A stretch of 34,120 bases of DNA from an uncultured Pelagibacteraceae bacterium (GCA_902597675.1 CACJYR010000014.1:1-34120); one strand, 5' to 3'. Positions 7,709 through 16,620 are shown, counted from the first letter of the stretch. Notes: generated by a model not told the origin, from the letters alone. Translations and numbers: made by a program.

Positions 7709-8378
7709 AAAAATAAATCATGCTTTTATAATGGCGGCTGGACGTGGAACCAGATTAATGCCACTTACCAAAAAAATACCTAAAGGTTTAGTTAAATTTA
7801 AACAAACCTCATTGATTGCAAGAGGTATCAAAAGACTGAAAAAATATATAAATTTTGTTCATATTTCAGTTGGTTATAAAGGGCCTATTTTAGCTAAACA
7901 TTTAATAGAAGAAAAAGTTTCATCAATAATAAATACAGATAAAAAAGGTAATTCTTGGTGGATATTCAACTCTATATTTAAATCATTTAACTCTCCAATT
8001 TATGTCTTAACTTGCGATAACGTCACTAACATTGATTTTAAAAAACTTGAGAAAGATTATTATAAAAAAGGTCAGCCCCTATGCATGTTAATTCCAACAA
8101 AACCAATTAAAGGATTAGCGGGAGATTTCATTTTTAAAAAAAAAAATATTGTTAAAAAACTTTCAAGAACACAAAAATCTGATATTTACTGCACTGGTAT
8201 TCAAATATTAAATCCAAAAAAGATAAACGATAAAATTAAACCAACTGATGACTTTAATATTCTCTGGAAAAAACTAATTAAAATCAGACAATTATATGTT
8301 TCTGATGTAATGCCAAAAAAATGGTACACAGTTGACAATTTAGATAACCTAAAAAAACTCAAAAAAATTTTTAAATAA
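7698..8378 (+). CDS. Sugar-phosphate nucleotidyltransferase
   Basis: A 226-residue NTP-transferase with the signature AAGRGTRLMPLTKKIPKGL (residues 13-31), the family loop GxGTRLxPxTxxxPK that binds the nucleoside triphosphate. A downstream CDN (104-106, in VLTCDNVTNIDF) carries the metal-binding aspartate. The family activates sugar-1-phosphates or phospho-alcohols as NDP or CDP derivatives. The length lacks the C-terminal beta-helix of GlmU and resembles short cytidylyl- or nucleotidyltransferases. The start overlaps the upstream SDR by 11 nt. It ends 5 nt before the convergent permease gene with no visible terminator. Sugar specificity is unknown. Confidence 0.8.
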   Translation: MTYRKINHAFIMAAGRGTRLMPLTKKIPKGLVKFKQTSLIARGIKRLKKYINFVHISVGYKGPILAKHLIEEKVSSIINTDKKGNSWWIFNSIFKSFNSPIYVLTCDNVTNIDFKKLEKDYYKKGQPLCMLIPTKPIKGLAGDFIFKKKNIVKKLSRTQKSDIYCTGIQILNPKKINDKIKPTDDFNILWKKLIKIRQLYVSDVMPKKWYTVDNLDNLKKLKKIFK

Positions 8379-8383
8379 ATCTT

Positions 8384-9151
8384 TTAAGACTTTATGCTGT
8401 AACCCTTTTTAAGTAATATAGAGACAATAATCACGCAAACTGACAAAAATAACACCATTAAACCCACACTAATCCAAATATTAAAATCTGATATGCCATA
8501 GAAAGAGTATCTTAGGCTACTGATTAGGTAAACAACTGGATTAAAATAAGTAACCACTTGCCAAAATTCAGGTAACATATCTAATGAATAAAGACTTCCA
8601 CCTAAAAATACCATTGGTGTTATCACAAAAGATGGGATTATTGACATCTGTTCAAAGTCCTTACTAACTAAACCAACTAAAAATCCAAATAATGCAAATG
8701 TGAAAGAAACAAGAATTAATAAAAAAATCATTAGCAATGGATATTGAACTTGTACATCAGCAAAAAATTGTGCAGTCAAAAAAATTACAAAACCAACAAT
8801 CAGTGTTTTGGTAGCTCCTGCACTTACAAATGCTAGTACAATTTCATAAGCGGATATAGGTGCAGCTAAAATCTCGTAAATAGTCCCATTAAATTTTGGA
8901 AAAAAAATTCCGAAAGAAGTATTACTTATGGATTGAGTTAACAAAGTTAACATCAGCAATCCTGGAACTATAAATGATCCGTAACTGATACCATCAATTT
9001 TTTGAACGTAACCACCAATCACAGAACCAAAAACAATAAAATATAATGATGTTGAAATTACTGGTGATAAAAGAGATTGACCTAAAGTTCGTCTAAATCT
9101 ATCCATTTCATGAAAATAAATAGCTTTAAATCCATAATAATTAATTTTCAT
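8384..9151 (-). CDS. ABC-2 type exporter permease (YadH-like)
   Basis: A 255-residue integral membrane protein with about six helices and the ABC-2 signature region ([23 protein letters not shown]). Length and pattern match the YadH/NodJ group. The start overlaps the ATPase gene by 11 nt, so the two form one exporter. Substrates of this group are poorly defined; in other bacteria they include lipids, polysaccharides or drugs. The surface-glycan cassette next door is convergent and therefore not evidence of a shared substrate. Confidence 0.88.
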   Translation of the reverse strand: MKINYYGFKAIYFHEMDRFRRTLGQSLLSPVISTSLYFIVFGSVIGGYVQKIDGISYGSFIVPGLLMLTLLTQSISNTSFGIFFPKFNGTIYEILAAPISAYEIVLAFVSAGATKTLIVGFVIFLTAQFFADVQVQYPLLMIFLLILVSFTFALFGFLVGLVSKDFEQMSIIPSFVITPMVFLGGSLYSLDMLPEFWQVVTYFNPVVYLISSLRYSFYGISDFNIWISVGLMVLFLSVCVIIVSILLKKGYSIKS

Positions 9152-10076
9152 TATTTTCCTTTACTAAAGTTACAAATATTTTTTCTAAATTACTTTGTTC
9201 GGTTTTAAGATCCTTAAGTTTTAAACCAGAATCTTTAATATCTTGTAAAAGATTTGTAATCCCAGTCTGTTTTTCTTTTAAATTATAAGTATATGCTAAA
9301 GACATTTTATTACTTCCAATAATCAAATTATATTTTTTTAATGAGTCAGGAATATCTTTAACTTCCTCTTGTAATTCAACAGATAAAACTTTATGGCCCA
9401 TTTTTTTAATTAATTCTTTTTTTTGTTCAACAATAATAATTTCTCCCTGATTAATAACCCCTACTCGATCAGCAATCTCCTCAGCCTCTTCAATGTAATG
9501 AGTTGTTAAAATAATTGTAACACCTATTTCTCTCAATGATTTTACCACCTTCCACATCTCCTGTCTTAATTCAACATCGACACCAGCAGTAGGTTCGTCT
9601 AAAAATAAAATTTTTGGCTCATGAGATAATGCTTTAGCGATTAAAACTCTTCTTTTCATTCCACCTGATAATTTTCGCAAGATTAAATCTTTTTTGTCCC
9701 AAAGACTGAGTTGTTTCAAGATTTTTTCAATATGCTTAGGATCAGGTTTTTTTCCATACAAACCTCTTGAATAAGAAACGTTATTAAAAACAGTTTCAAA
9801 TTGCTCTAAAGTTAATTCTTGAGGAACGAGTCCTATACGTGATCTTGTTTCCCTATAATCCTCAATGATATCAAAGTCTTCAACTGTAACTTTTCCTGAT
9901 GATGGTTTTACAATACCACAAATAATGCTAATCAAAGTAGTTTTACCTGCACCATTCGGTCCAAGCATCGCAAAAATTTCTCCTTTTTTGATATTGAGGT
10001 TTATATTTTTTAGAGCATTAAAGCCGTTATCATATACTTTTGAGAGATTATTAATTACTATTTGATTTTCTGACAT
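9141..10076 (-). CDS. ABC transporter ATP-binding protein (YadG-like)
   Basis: A 311-residue ATPase with Walker [10 protein letters not shown] (39-47), Q-loop region VPQEL, signature LSGGMKRR, Walker [13 protein letters not shown] and H-loop TTHY. The C-terminal 90 residues are the usual extension of exporter-type subunits. The stop overlaps the start of its permease partner. The gene follows thiV on the same strand with a 41-nt gap, so read-through from the thi-box transcript is possible, though no functional link to thiamin is indicated. Confidence 0.93.
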   Translation of the reverse strand: MSENQIVINNLSKVYDNGFNALKNINLNIKKGEIFAMLGPNGAGKTTLISIICGIVKPSSGKVTVEDFDIIEDYRETRSRIGLVPQELTLEQFETVFNNVSYSRGLYGKKPDPKHIEKILKQLSLWDKKDLILRKLSGGMKRRVLIAKALSHEPKILFLDEPTAGVDVELRQEMWKVVKSLREIGVTIILTTHYIEEAEEIADRVGVINQGEIIIVEQKKELIKKMGHKVLSVELQEEVKDIPDSLKKYNLIIGSNKMSLAYTYNLKEKQTGITNLLQDIKDSGLKLKDLKTEQSNLEKIFVTLVKENNEN

Positions 10077-10117
10077 TCGGTCAGTTATATAACTATTAAT
10101 TCACTTAATACAATCAA

Positions 10118-11563
10118 CTAAAATTTGATCTTTTTTACTTTAAGAACCAATAAAGGTAAAAAAGTTGCGATGATAAAAGACAAAAATAATAATGATTGGG
10201 ATATAAATGGACTAAATATTTCTTTTGATAACAATATTCCAACTAACAAACTCTTTGAGAAATCTGGTGAAGGAAATAATAAAAATCCAGCTATAAACCC
10301 AATAATGATTGATATATATGCGGTTTTTTCATCAATCTTATTATAAAAACTATAAAAGACGGTTATCACGAACGCACAACAAAATAAGTCAGCCAGTAAA
10401 AACAAATACAAAATATCAAGGCCATAGGACGCAACTACAAAAGTTATTACAGATAAAAATACAATTATATATTTTGAAAAATTTAAATAATTAGTCTTTT
10501 TTTTAAATTCAAATGTAGCTTTACCATCGACTATAATTAAACTTGATATTGCATTAATTAAAGTATCTACAGTTGAGATAGTTAATGCTAGACCTAAAAT
10601 AATAATTACTATTGATAAAAACGTTGCTTGTTCATTTAGTAACAAATAAAAAAAACTTAGATCGGGCCTTACTGATGAATTGAGTGAAAAACCAACAAGT
10701 CCAGTAAAACCCATAAAAAAAACAATCGGTACAATTATCAAAAAAGATAAAATCAAACTTTTTTTTAAAGTTTTATAATCTTTTGCTGCATAAACACGTT
10801 GCCAATTACCTTGGTGAAATAGATTTGTTGCTGCTACAGCAATAAAAAAAGTTAAACCAGAAGTATAACCAGGCAAATAAGATCCGCTTAAAAGATGTGG
10901 GTTTTTTTCTTTTACAAAATCAAATGAAAATTTTGATCCTGTGAAAGACAAAATATATATTAAAGAAATCAATAATAATGAACCAATGACAAACATTTGA
11001 ATGTTATCAGTCAATATTGAAGCTTTTAATCCACCATATAAACTATAAGTTAAAGTACACAATAGCACTATTAAAGCAGTGAGCCAAAGTTCAGTACCTG
11101 AAATATAGTTAATCAAAACTGCAACCGCTGTAACTTCAGCACATAAGAAAATAAACATATAAAAAATTGTCATCAGCAAAATAAGTTTAAATAAACTTTT
11201 ACCAAATTTTTTTCTTAAAAATTCAATGAGCGTGGAACCTTGAGGAAACTCTTTTCTAATTTTTTTTCCAAGATATATAAAAAAAAACATTGGAAAAGCT
11301 GTCCCAAAGGAATATCCAATTACTGCACCTAAACCGCCCCAAGTTGCAGCTGAAGCAGGACCAAAAAGAATCCAGGCTCCTAGTGCAGACGCTGTCAAAC
11401 TTGTTGTTAATGAGAGAAATCCAATATTTCTATTTGCAGTTAAATAATTTTTTAATCCTTGATAGTTTTTAGAATAATAAATTCCAAATGATAAAAAAAT
11501 TAAACATATAACAATTACTAAAGATAATGCGGTTGATTCTGTTAAAAAATATGTTTTATCCAT
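10118..11563 (-). CDS. thiV: Sodium:solute symporter, probable thiamin-precursor (HMP) importer
   Basis: A 481-residue SSS-family transporter with about 13 membrane helices. It includes the conserved early segment LTASALGAWILFGPAS and the QGSTLIEFLRKKFG loop; the helix with YSLYGGLKASILTDNIQ is typical. The gene begins 2 nt after a thi-box RNA whose 3' end supplies its ribosome binding site. Established work on thi-regulons names SSS transporters behind such RNAs ThiV, and in SAR11 the gene has been linked to uptake of the pyrimidine precursor HMP. The symbol rests on that RNA plus family membership; substrate itself is not proven by sequence. Without the RNA the family would be called only a generic symporter. 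Confidence 0.88.
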   Translation of the reverse strand: MDKTYFLTESTALSLVIVICLIFLSFGIYYSKNYQGLKNYLTANRNIGFLSLTTSLTASALGAWILFGPASAATWGGLGAVIGYSFGTAFPMFFFIYLGKKIRKEFPQGSTLIEFLRKKFGKSLFKLILLMTIFYMFIFLCAEVTAVAVLINYISGTELWLTALIVLLCTLTYSLYGGLKASILTDNIQMFVIGSLLLISLIYILSFTGSKFSFDFVKEKNPHLLSGSYLPGYTSGLTFFIAVAATNLFHQGNWQRVYAAKDYKTLKKSLILSFLIIVPIVFFMGFTGLVGFSLNSSVRPDLSFFYLLLNEQATFLSIVIIILGLALTISTVDTLINAISSLIIVDGKATFEFKKKTNYLNFSKYIIVFLSVITFVVASYGLDILYLFLLADLFCCAFVITVFYSFYNKIDEKTAYISIIIGFIAGFLLFPSPDFSKSLLVGILLSKEIFSPFISQSLLFLSFIIATFLPLLVLKVKKIKF

Positions 11564-11565
11564 TG

Positions 11566-11630
11566 TTCCCTTTCTGAATTACCGGACAGGTTCATAGGGT
11601 TTAATCTCAGTCTGTTAAGACACCCCTATA
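11566..11630 (-). ncRNA. Thi-box (TPP-type) riboswitch in the thiV leader, shortened 3' domain
   Basis: Read on the minus strand: AGGGGTG at 11627-11621, a 4-bp P3 hairpin GTCT-TAAC-AGAC, then the invariant CTGAGA (11610-11605), ACCCTATGAACCTG (11600-11587), and GGGAA at 11570-11566. ATAGGG (11629-11624) pairs with CCCTAT (11599-11594), and CCT of GAACCTG can pair with AGG of AAAGGGAA. The purine-rich 3' end doubles as the ribosome binding site, so ligand control would be translational. Compared with the consensus, the part after GAACCTG is about four bases short: P5 is CCGG-TAAT-TCAG with a C-A mismatch, and the GCG preceding the final AGGGA is absent. Confidence 0.88.
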
Positions 11631-11697
11631 AGTATATTAATTTATTTTATTGATTAAGAAAAGAACAAATCAAAATTTCGAAGTTAAATTAAATTAA

Positions 11698-12282
11698 TTA
11701 TAATTTTATTTTATCAATTTGTGCGTGAGCATCTTTAATTGATTTTTCATAATCTAGAGCCATTTGATCCGCACTGATTGTCTCAACTTTTTCTATACCA
11801 AAGAAATTCAAAATAAATTTCAACCAAGGAGTTAAAAAGTCTTCATTACTATTTAACTTAGTACCTCCTGATGTAATTACTAAATAAGCTTTTTTATTTT
11901 TTAACAAACCTTCTCTTCTGCCATTAGGTTTAAATTTAAATGTTTCTCCAATTCTTGCGGCCAAATCCGACCAAGCTTTTAAAGTTGCAGGAGGACCATA
12001 ATTATAAATTGGTGCTGAAATAATTATAATATCACTCTCTTTTAGCTCTTTTACAAGTTGATTAGAGAGCTCAAACATTTTTTTGTGATTTTCATTTTGA
12101 TCTTTTTCATCAATATTCATTCCAGATTCTGTTAAACCACTCACAAAAACCATCTCTTCATTTAAATCTCTATAAATAACTTCATCATCAGGTTTTTTTA
12201 TCTTTTCAAGTAACTTTTTAGCTAAAGCTCTTGAGGTCGATCCCTCTTTTCTAGCACTTGAGTCAATTTGATAAATCTTCAT
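11698..12282 (-). CDS. azoR: FMN-dependent NADH:quinone/azo oxidoreductase
   Basis: A 194-residue flavodoxin-like enzyme with the N-terminal phosphate-binding loop SARKEGSTSR (8-17) for FMN and the family segment SAPIYNYGPPATLKAWSD (around 89-106). AzoR-type enzymes reduce quinones and azo compounds with NADH as homodimers in the cytoplasm and protect against electrophilic quinone stress. It starts 6 nt after the ccdA stop, ending a run ALDH-FAH-ccdA-azoR. No terminator is visible before the thiV leader downstream. Specificity within the NQO/AzoR family is not certain. Confidence 0.88.
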   Translation of the reverse strand: MKIYQIDSSARKEGSTSRALAKKLLEKIKKPDDEVIYRDLNEEMVFVSGLTESGMNIDEKDQNENHKKMFELSNQLVKELKESDIIIISAPIYNYGPPATLKAWSDLAARIGETFKFKPNGRREGLLKNKKAYLVITSGGTKLNSNEDFLTPWLKFILNFFGIEKVETISADQMALDYEKSIKDAHAQIDKIKL

Positions 12283-12288
12283 GATTAA

Positions 12289-12996
12289 TCATCCAAAATT
12301 TTGCAAAAAAGGAAATATATTAAGCAAATAATAACCTAACGCTTGTAACTGATTTGTTAATATTAATATACCGGTAATTAATAATATTACACCACCAATT
12401 TTTGAAATTAAATTAATGTTCTTTTTAAAATTTTTTGAAAAAATTAAAAATTTTTGAATTAAATAACCTGATAAAATAAATGGTAACGCAAGACCTAAGG
12501 AATAAAATGATAAAAGTATTATACCTCTATTAATGCTCTCTTCTGTTGAGGCAAGTGCTAAGATTGATCCAAGAATAGGGCCTATGCATGGTGTCCAACC
12601 AAAAGCAAAAGCCATACCAATTAATATTGGACTAAAAAAATTAGTGTTTCTATTTGTATGAAGTCTTTTTTCATAATTCAAAAATTTTAAATTTATAATT
12701 CCAATTAAATGTAAAGATAAAATACAGATTACTAATCCAGCACCAATTCTTAATTCATTTGAATTTTGTAATAATACTTGGCCTAAAAAAGTTGAAGCGG
12801 CACCAAAAATAATAAAAACAATTGAAAAACCAATTGTAAAAAGAATGATAGGAATTAAATTTATATTTTTCTTTTCTATTAACTCATTTAGTGAAGTGCC
12901 AGAAATATAAGAGATATAACCAGGTATTAATGGTAATACACATGGCGATAAAAAACTAATCAAACCCGCACCTAAAGCAATAAATATTTCTAACAT
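12289..12996 (-). CDS. ccdA: CcdA-type thiol-electron transporter
   Basis: A 235-residue membrane protein with six helices and the two conserved cysteine motifs, LSPCVLPLIPGY in helix 1 (Cys19) and GWTPCIGPILG in helix 4. CcdA passes reducing equivalents from cytosolic thioredoxin to periplasmic thiol proteins, mainly for cytochrome c maturation. The protein lacks the periplasmic domains of DsbD. It lies 19 nt downstream of the FAH gene and 6 nt upstream of azoR; no cytochrome maturation gene is adjacent. Confidence 0.93.
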   Translation of the reverse strand: MLEIFIALGAGLISFLSPCVLPLIPGYISYISGTSLNELIEKKNINLIPIILFTIGFSIVFIIFGAASTFLGQVLLQNSNELRIGAGLVICILSLHLIGIINLKFLNYEKRLHTNRNTNFFSPILIGMAFAFGWTPCIGPILGSILALASTEESINRGIILLSFYSLGLALPFILSGYLIQKFLIFSKNFKKNINLISKIGGVILLITGILILTNQLQALGYYLLNIFPFLQNFG

Positions 12997-13015
12997 CTAA
13001 TAAATAAAATTTATA

Positions 13016-13864
13016 TTATTCCTTGTAAGGAACAACCTGGTGTTTTTGAGTACCAAGTTTATCTATACCTAAAACTACTTCCTCTCCACCTTTTAAAAAA
13101 TGAGGTGGTTTCATATTTTCTCCAACACCTGGAGGTGTCCCAGTACAACAAATATCACCCGGGTGTAAACTCATACACGAGCTCATATAAGAAACTAAAG
13201 TTTTAATATCAAAAATCATTTTACTTGTATTTCCAGTTTGCATCCTTTTTCCATTTACATCTAAAAACATATCTAAATTTTGATAGTCTGGTAATTCATC
13301 TGTAGTAACTATGAATGGGCCTATTGGACCGAAAGTATCAAAACCCTTTCCTTTATCCCAAGTTAAACCTCTATTCTTTTGGAAATCTCTTTCACTCACA
13401 TCATTAACTAGAAAAAAACCAAGGACATGATCTAAGGCGTTTTCAATACTGACATTAATAGCTTTTTTTCCAATTACAAAACCAATTTCAACTTCCCAAT
13501 CAGTATGATTAGATCCTTTTGGTACAACTATTGGATCATTTGGTCCTGTAATACAACTTGTAAACTTTGAAAAAATAATTGGTTCTTTTGGAATTGGTAA
13601 ATTTTGTTCCTCAGCATGATCTTTAAAGTTTAAGCCTATTCCAATAAACTTGGAAGGTTTTGAGACACACGCACCTATTCTTTGATTTGAGTCAATAGTT
13701 GGTAACTTTGATAAATCTGTGTTTTTTATTTTTTTTAAAGTTTCAAAATTTAAAGTTTTTGGATTAAAATCTTCAATAACTGATGATAAGTCTTTGTAAT
13801 TATTTTGATCATCAATTACTGCAGGTTTCTCTTCTCCTTTTTCGCCTATTCGTAATAGTTTCAT
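13016..13864 (-). CDS. Fumarylacetoacetate hydrolase (FAH) family protein
   Basis: A 282-residue enzyme with the FAH fold. Residues from about 73 on form the domain: GIGLNFKDHAEE, the metal-binding WEVEIGFVIG with glutamates near 151-153, NDVSERDFQ with its aspartate near 182, and the C-terminal GDICCTGTPPGVG. The family includes 2-keto-4-pentenoate hydratases, acylpyruvases and ureidoglycolate lyase-like enzymes acting on beta-dicarbonyl or 2-keto acids. It follows the ALDH gene by 4 nt, so the pair probably works in one degradation route. Which one is not evident. Confidence 0.85.
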   Translation of the reverse strand: MKLLRIGEKGEEKPAVIDDQNNYKDLSSVIEDFNPKTLNFETLKKIKNTDLSKLPTIDSNQRIGACVSKPSKFIGIGLNFKDHAEEQNLPIPKEPIIFSKFTSCITGPNDPIVVPKGSNHTDWEVEIGFVIGKKAINVSIENALDHVLGFFLVNDVSERDFQKNRGLTWDKGKGFDTFGPIGPFIVTTDELPDYQNLDMFLDVNGKRMQTGNTSKMIFDIKTLVSYMSSCMSLHPGDICCTGTPPGVGENMKPPHFLKGGEEVVLGIDKLGTQKHQVVPYKE

Positions 13865-13868
13865 AAGT

Positions 13869-15314
13869 CTAACCTTTTAAACCCAAATGAGTATATTTTA
13901 CATTTAAATAATCTTTAATGGCCATTGATCCGCCTTCCCTACCATAGCCAGCTTGTTTTATACCACCAAAAGGAGCTTCTGCAATTGCAACTAGCGGAGT
14001 ATTTACTGCAACTGTTCCTGTTTCCATTAATTCAGATGCTTTATGTGCTTTTTCCATTGAATTAGTGCAAATATAACTTGAAAGACCTAGCTCGTGATTA
14101 TTTGCTCTTTCTATAACTTCATCAAAAGATTTAAAAGATAACATGGGTACAAGTGGTCCAAATGGTTCTTGTTTCATTATTGTAAAATCATCTTTAACAT
14201 GATCAAAGACAGTTGGCTCATAAAAAAAACCTTTATTGAATCCAGCTGGTTTTTTTCCTCCTAATAAAACTTTAGCACCTTCTTGCTTAGTTTTTTCAAC
14301 TAATTCTTCAATTTCATTTAATCTTTTCTTAGTTGTTAATGGGCCTAGTTGTGTAGATGGATCCATTCCGTCACCAATTTTGAGTTTTTTAGTTTTTTCA
14401 ACAAACAAATTTACAAACTCATCTTTTTTACTCTCTTGAATATAAAATCTATTTGGCGATATGCAAACTTGACCATTATTTCTGAATTTTGCTGCGATTG
14501 CCATATCTGTAGCTTTTTTAATATCAGCATCATCAAAAACTATAAATGGAGAATGACCACTTAACTCCATTGTCACTCTCTGAACTTTGTCAGCTGCTTG
14601 TTTTAAAATTAATTTTCCAACTCTTGATGAGCCAGTTATTGAAATCTTTTTTATAATATCAGATGATATCAATTGTTGAGCGATACTGGGAGGGTCTCCT
14701 GATAAAAGATTTACTACACCTGGTGGCACACCACATTCACTACAAATATTTACCATTTCCATTACAACTCCTGGAGTTATCACATCCGGTTTAATTATTA
14801 CGGAACAACCAGCTGCTAAAGCTGTAGAAATTTTTCTTGCAGACAGAACTGCTGGAAAATTCCAAGGAGATAATGCAGCTACAACACCTACTGGTTGGTA
14901 ATAAACATGTACTCTAGTATCTTCAAATCTACTCTCAACTGTTTGACCGTAAATTCTTTTAGTTTCTTCTGCGTTCCACTCAAAAATATCCGCAGCTCCA
15001 TTTACCTCACCTTTAGCTTCTACAAAAGGTTTGCCAACTTCTAATGTCATCCATTTCGCTAAAACATCTTGTTTCTCTCTTATCTTATCGGCAATACGTC
15101 TTATGATGTATGATCTTTGCCAAGGAGGTGTTTTTTTCCAAACCTGCAAACCTTTTTCAGCAGATTTTAATGCTCTATCAACATCTTTTGGTGTAGCTTT
15201 AGATGCGTGACCTAAAGTTTCCTCATTAGCTGGATTAATTACTTCGTATGTAGATTTGTCAGAGGATTGACACCATTTTCCATAAATGAATTGACCAAAT
15301 TTTTCGTACATCAT
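13869..15314 (-). CDS. NAD(P)-dependent aldehyde dehydrogenase, succinate-semialdehyde type
   Basis: A 481-residue ALDH with Asn152 in PWNFP, general base Glu250 in MELSGHSP, and nucleophile Cys284 in NGQVCIS. Length and the FDDADI, FRNNGQVC motifs resemble GabD-type succinate-semialdehyde dehydrogenases. Two deviations: the usual KPAExTP cofactor segment reads KPDVITP (175-181), and ELGG reads ELSG. Replacing the glutamate of KPAE can shift preference towards NADP, so cofactor is open. It leads the run ALDH-FAH-ccdA-azoR and is divergent from the GYD gene with a 99-nt shared upstream region. The start is the first of two ATG codons and has no clear ribosome binding site. Confidence 0.88.
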   Translation of the reverse strand: MMYEKFGQFIYGKWCQSSDKSTYEVINPANEETLGHASKATPKDVDRALKSAEKGLQVWKKTPPWQRSYIIRRIADKIREKQDVLAKWMTLEVGKPFVEAKGEVNGAADIFEWNAEETKRIYGQTVESRFEDTRVHVYYQPVGVVAALSPWNFPAVLSARKISTALAAGCSVIIKPDVITPGVVMEMVNICSECGVPPGVVNLLSGDPPSIAQQLISSDIIKKISITGSSRVGKLILKQAADKVQRVTMELSGHSPFIVFDDADIKKATDMAIAAKFRNNGQVCISPNRFYIQESKKDEFVNLFVEKTKKLKIGDGMDPSTQLGPLTTKKRLNEIEELVEKTKQEGAKVLLGGKKPAGFNKGFFYEPTVFDHVKDDFTIMKQEPFGPLVPMLSFKSFDEVIERANNHELGLSSYICTNSMEKAHKASELMETGTVAVNTPLVAIAEAPFGGIKQAGYGREGGSMAIKDYLNVKYTHLGLKG

Positions 15315-15413
15315 TTAATCTAACATTACTGCAGGTTGTGTCTACTATGTAATTTTTACACATTAATTTAACAAGTTTAGATGATACTCTAATAACATAA
15401 AAAAGGAGTTTAT

Positions 15414-15731
15414 ATGAAAGCATATATAATGGGAAACTACACTGAAAAAGCTTTTCAAGGATTTTTAAAAGATCCAACAAGTGATAGAAAAGCTGTAGTG
15501 GAACAATTAACAAAAGCAATGGGCGGAACTATGCATAGTATGGATATTGTAAGAGGTTCATATGATTTTGTAGTTGTAGCAGAAATGCCAAGTTTTGATG
15601 ATTTTGCAGCAATTAAATTAGTTGTTGAGGGATCTGGTGCAGTTAAAAACTTAACAATGTTAGAGGCTATTGATTTTACTAAAGCTACATCAAAAGCAAG
15701 TAAAATTGGTTATAAAGCACCCGGTCAGTAA
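15414..15731 (+). CDS. GYD-domain protein
   Basis: A 105-residue protein matching the GYD family: YIMGNYTEKAFQGFLKDP at the start, then GGTMHSMDIVRGSYDFVVVAEMPSFD, which carries the G-x-YD motif that names the family. These are small ferredoxin-fold dimers of unknown biochemical role. A strong ribosome binding site (AAAAGGAG, around 15401-15407) precedes the ATG, and a near-perfect terminator follows, so it is a single-gene transcript. It is divergent from the ALDH/FAH run. Confidence 0.85.
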   Translation: MKAYIMGNYTEKAFQGFLKDPTSDRKAVVEQLTKAMGGTMHSMDIVRGSYDFVVVAEMPSFDDFAAIKLVVEGSGAVKNLTMLEAIDFTKATSKASKIGYKAPGQ

Positions 15732-15737
15732 TTTTAC

Positions 15738-15770
15738 ATATAACTTCCAGTATCGGACTGGAAGTTATAT
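15738..15770 (+). terminator. Terminator of the GYD gene
   Basis: A perfect 14-bp stem (15738-15751 with 15757-15770) and 5-nt loop are followed by TAACTTTTTT, a textbook intrinsic terminator 7 nt after the stop. Its right end touches the stop of the convergent thioesterase gene. Confidence 0.92.
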
Positions 15771-16243
15771 TAACTTTTTTTCAATTTAGTTGAGAATTTC
15801 AAATTTTCACTTTTAAAATTTGAAGAGTTTTTTTTTATATAATCATCCATTATTTTGACTTTTTCAGCCTCAAATTCAGAAACTTTTCTTGTATTTAAAT
15901 CAACATATAAAGCTAAGATTTCGATGGTTGATGCTAAATATTTTTTCTCCTTATGGATCATCTCCATTTTATATTGAAGTCTTTTTTTATCATGATCGAA
16001 AAAAATTAAATTAATATCTACTTCATCGTCAACTCTTAATTCTTGATTATAAGTAATATTTGACTCAACAATCATAGTGCTTTTACCTGTTGTTTTTGCT
16101 GAATGTTCTCCCATTTTAAAAATATTATTTAACGTATCTGCACCATACTTATCAAAAATTAAAAGATAGTAAGTAACATTCATGTGATTATTATAATCAA
16201 TCCATTCTTTAATTATTTTTTGGGAACTAAGATAAATAGCCAT
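15770..16243 (-). CDS. Hotdog-fold thioesterase (4HBT/YbgC-like)
   Basis: A 157-residue protein with the hotdog thioesterase motif EWIDYNNHMNVTYYLLIFD (residues 13-31); the aspartate of DYNNHM is the expected catalytic residue. The following strand pattern (SNITYNQELRVDDEVDINL) is typical. Family members hydrolyse acyl-CoA thioesters; some cleave betainyl-CoA. It lies 23 nt downstream of the DUF779 gene, so it probably belongs to the acetaldehyde dehydrogenase operon, but the substrate is unknown. The terminator of the convergent GYD gene may also end this transcript. Confidence 0.8.
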   Translation of the reverse strand: MAIYLSSQKIIKEWIDYNNHMNVTYYLLIFDKYGADTLNNIFKMGEHSAKTTGKSTMIVESNITYNQELRVDDEVDINLIFFDHDKKRLQYKMEMIHKEKKYLASTIEILALYVDLNTRKVSEFEAEKVKIMDDYIKKNSSNFKSENLKFSTKLKKS

Positions 16244-16266
16244 TTTAGTTAAAATTTAAAGATTAT

Positions 16267-16620
16267 TTAATGATTTGGATTTTCGTTATCCACTACGAGA
16301 CATATTTCAGATTTAGTTAAAAATCTTCTTCCAGTTCCATTATCTAATGAAAACATTCCACCAATTCCTTTTACGGCATCTATCGTAAGATCAGTATGTT
16401 TCCATTTTTCATATTGATCACCATTCATATAAAATGGAACTCCACCTATTTCTCCAAGTTTAATATCATTGTCTCCCAATGGAAATTCACCTTCTTGGAA
16501 ACACATAGGAGCACTCCCATCACAACATCCACCTGATTGATGAAACATTAATTTTTCACCATATTTTTCTTTAAGTTCAGATAATAAACTAAGTGCCGAA
16601 TGTGTTGCAGATACTTTCAT
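16267..16620 (-). CDS. DUF779 protein, ALDH companion
   Basis: A 117-residue protein of the DUF779 family, with FHQSGGCCDGSAPMCF (around residues 27-42) rich in cysteine, and IGGVPFYM and GTGRRFL further on. DUF779 genes are regularly found directly after acetaldehyde dehydrogenases of the ExaC/AldB type, as here. Function is unknown; the cysteines suggest metal or thiol chemistry. I chose the ATG at 16620 (MKVSAT), because an in-frame ATG at 16638 lies inside the intercistronic hairpin and has no ribosome binding site, whereas AGAGAAAA precedes 16620. Confidence 0.82.
   Translation of the reverse strand: MKVSATHSALSLLSELKEKYGEKLMFHQSGGCCDGSAPMCFQEGEFPLGDNDIKLGEIGGVPFYMNGDQYEKWKHTDLTIDAVKGIGGMFSLDNGTGRRFLTKSEICLVVDNENPNH

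Noticed and set aside
15259-15519. 86-codon minus-strand frame crossing the ALDH start and the GYD gene
   Set aside because: It overlaps two well-supported genes on both sides and has no recognisable protein features.
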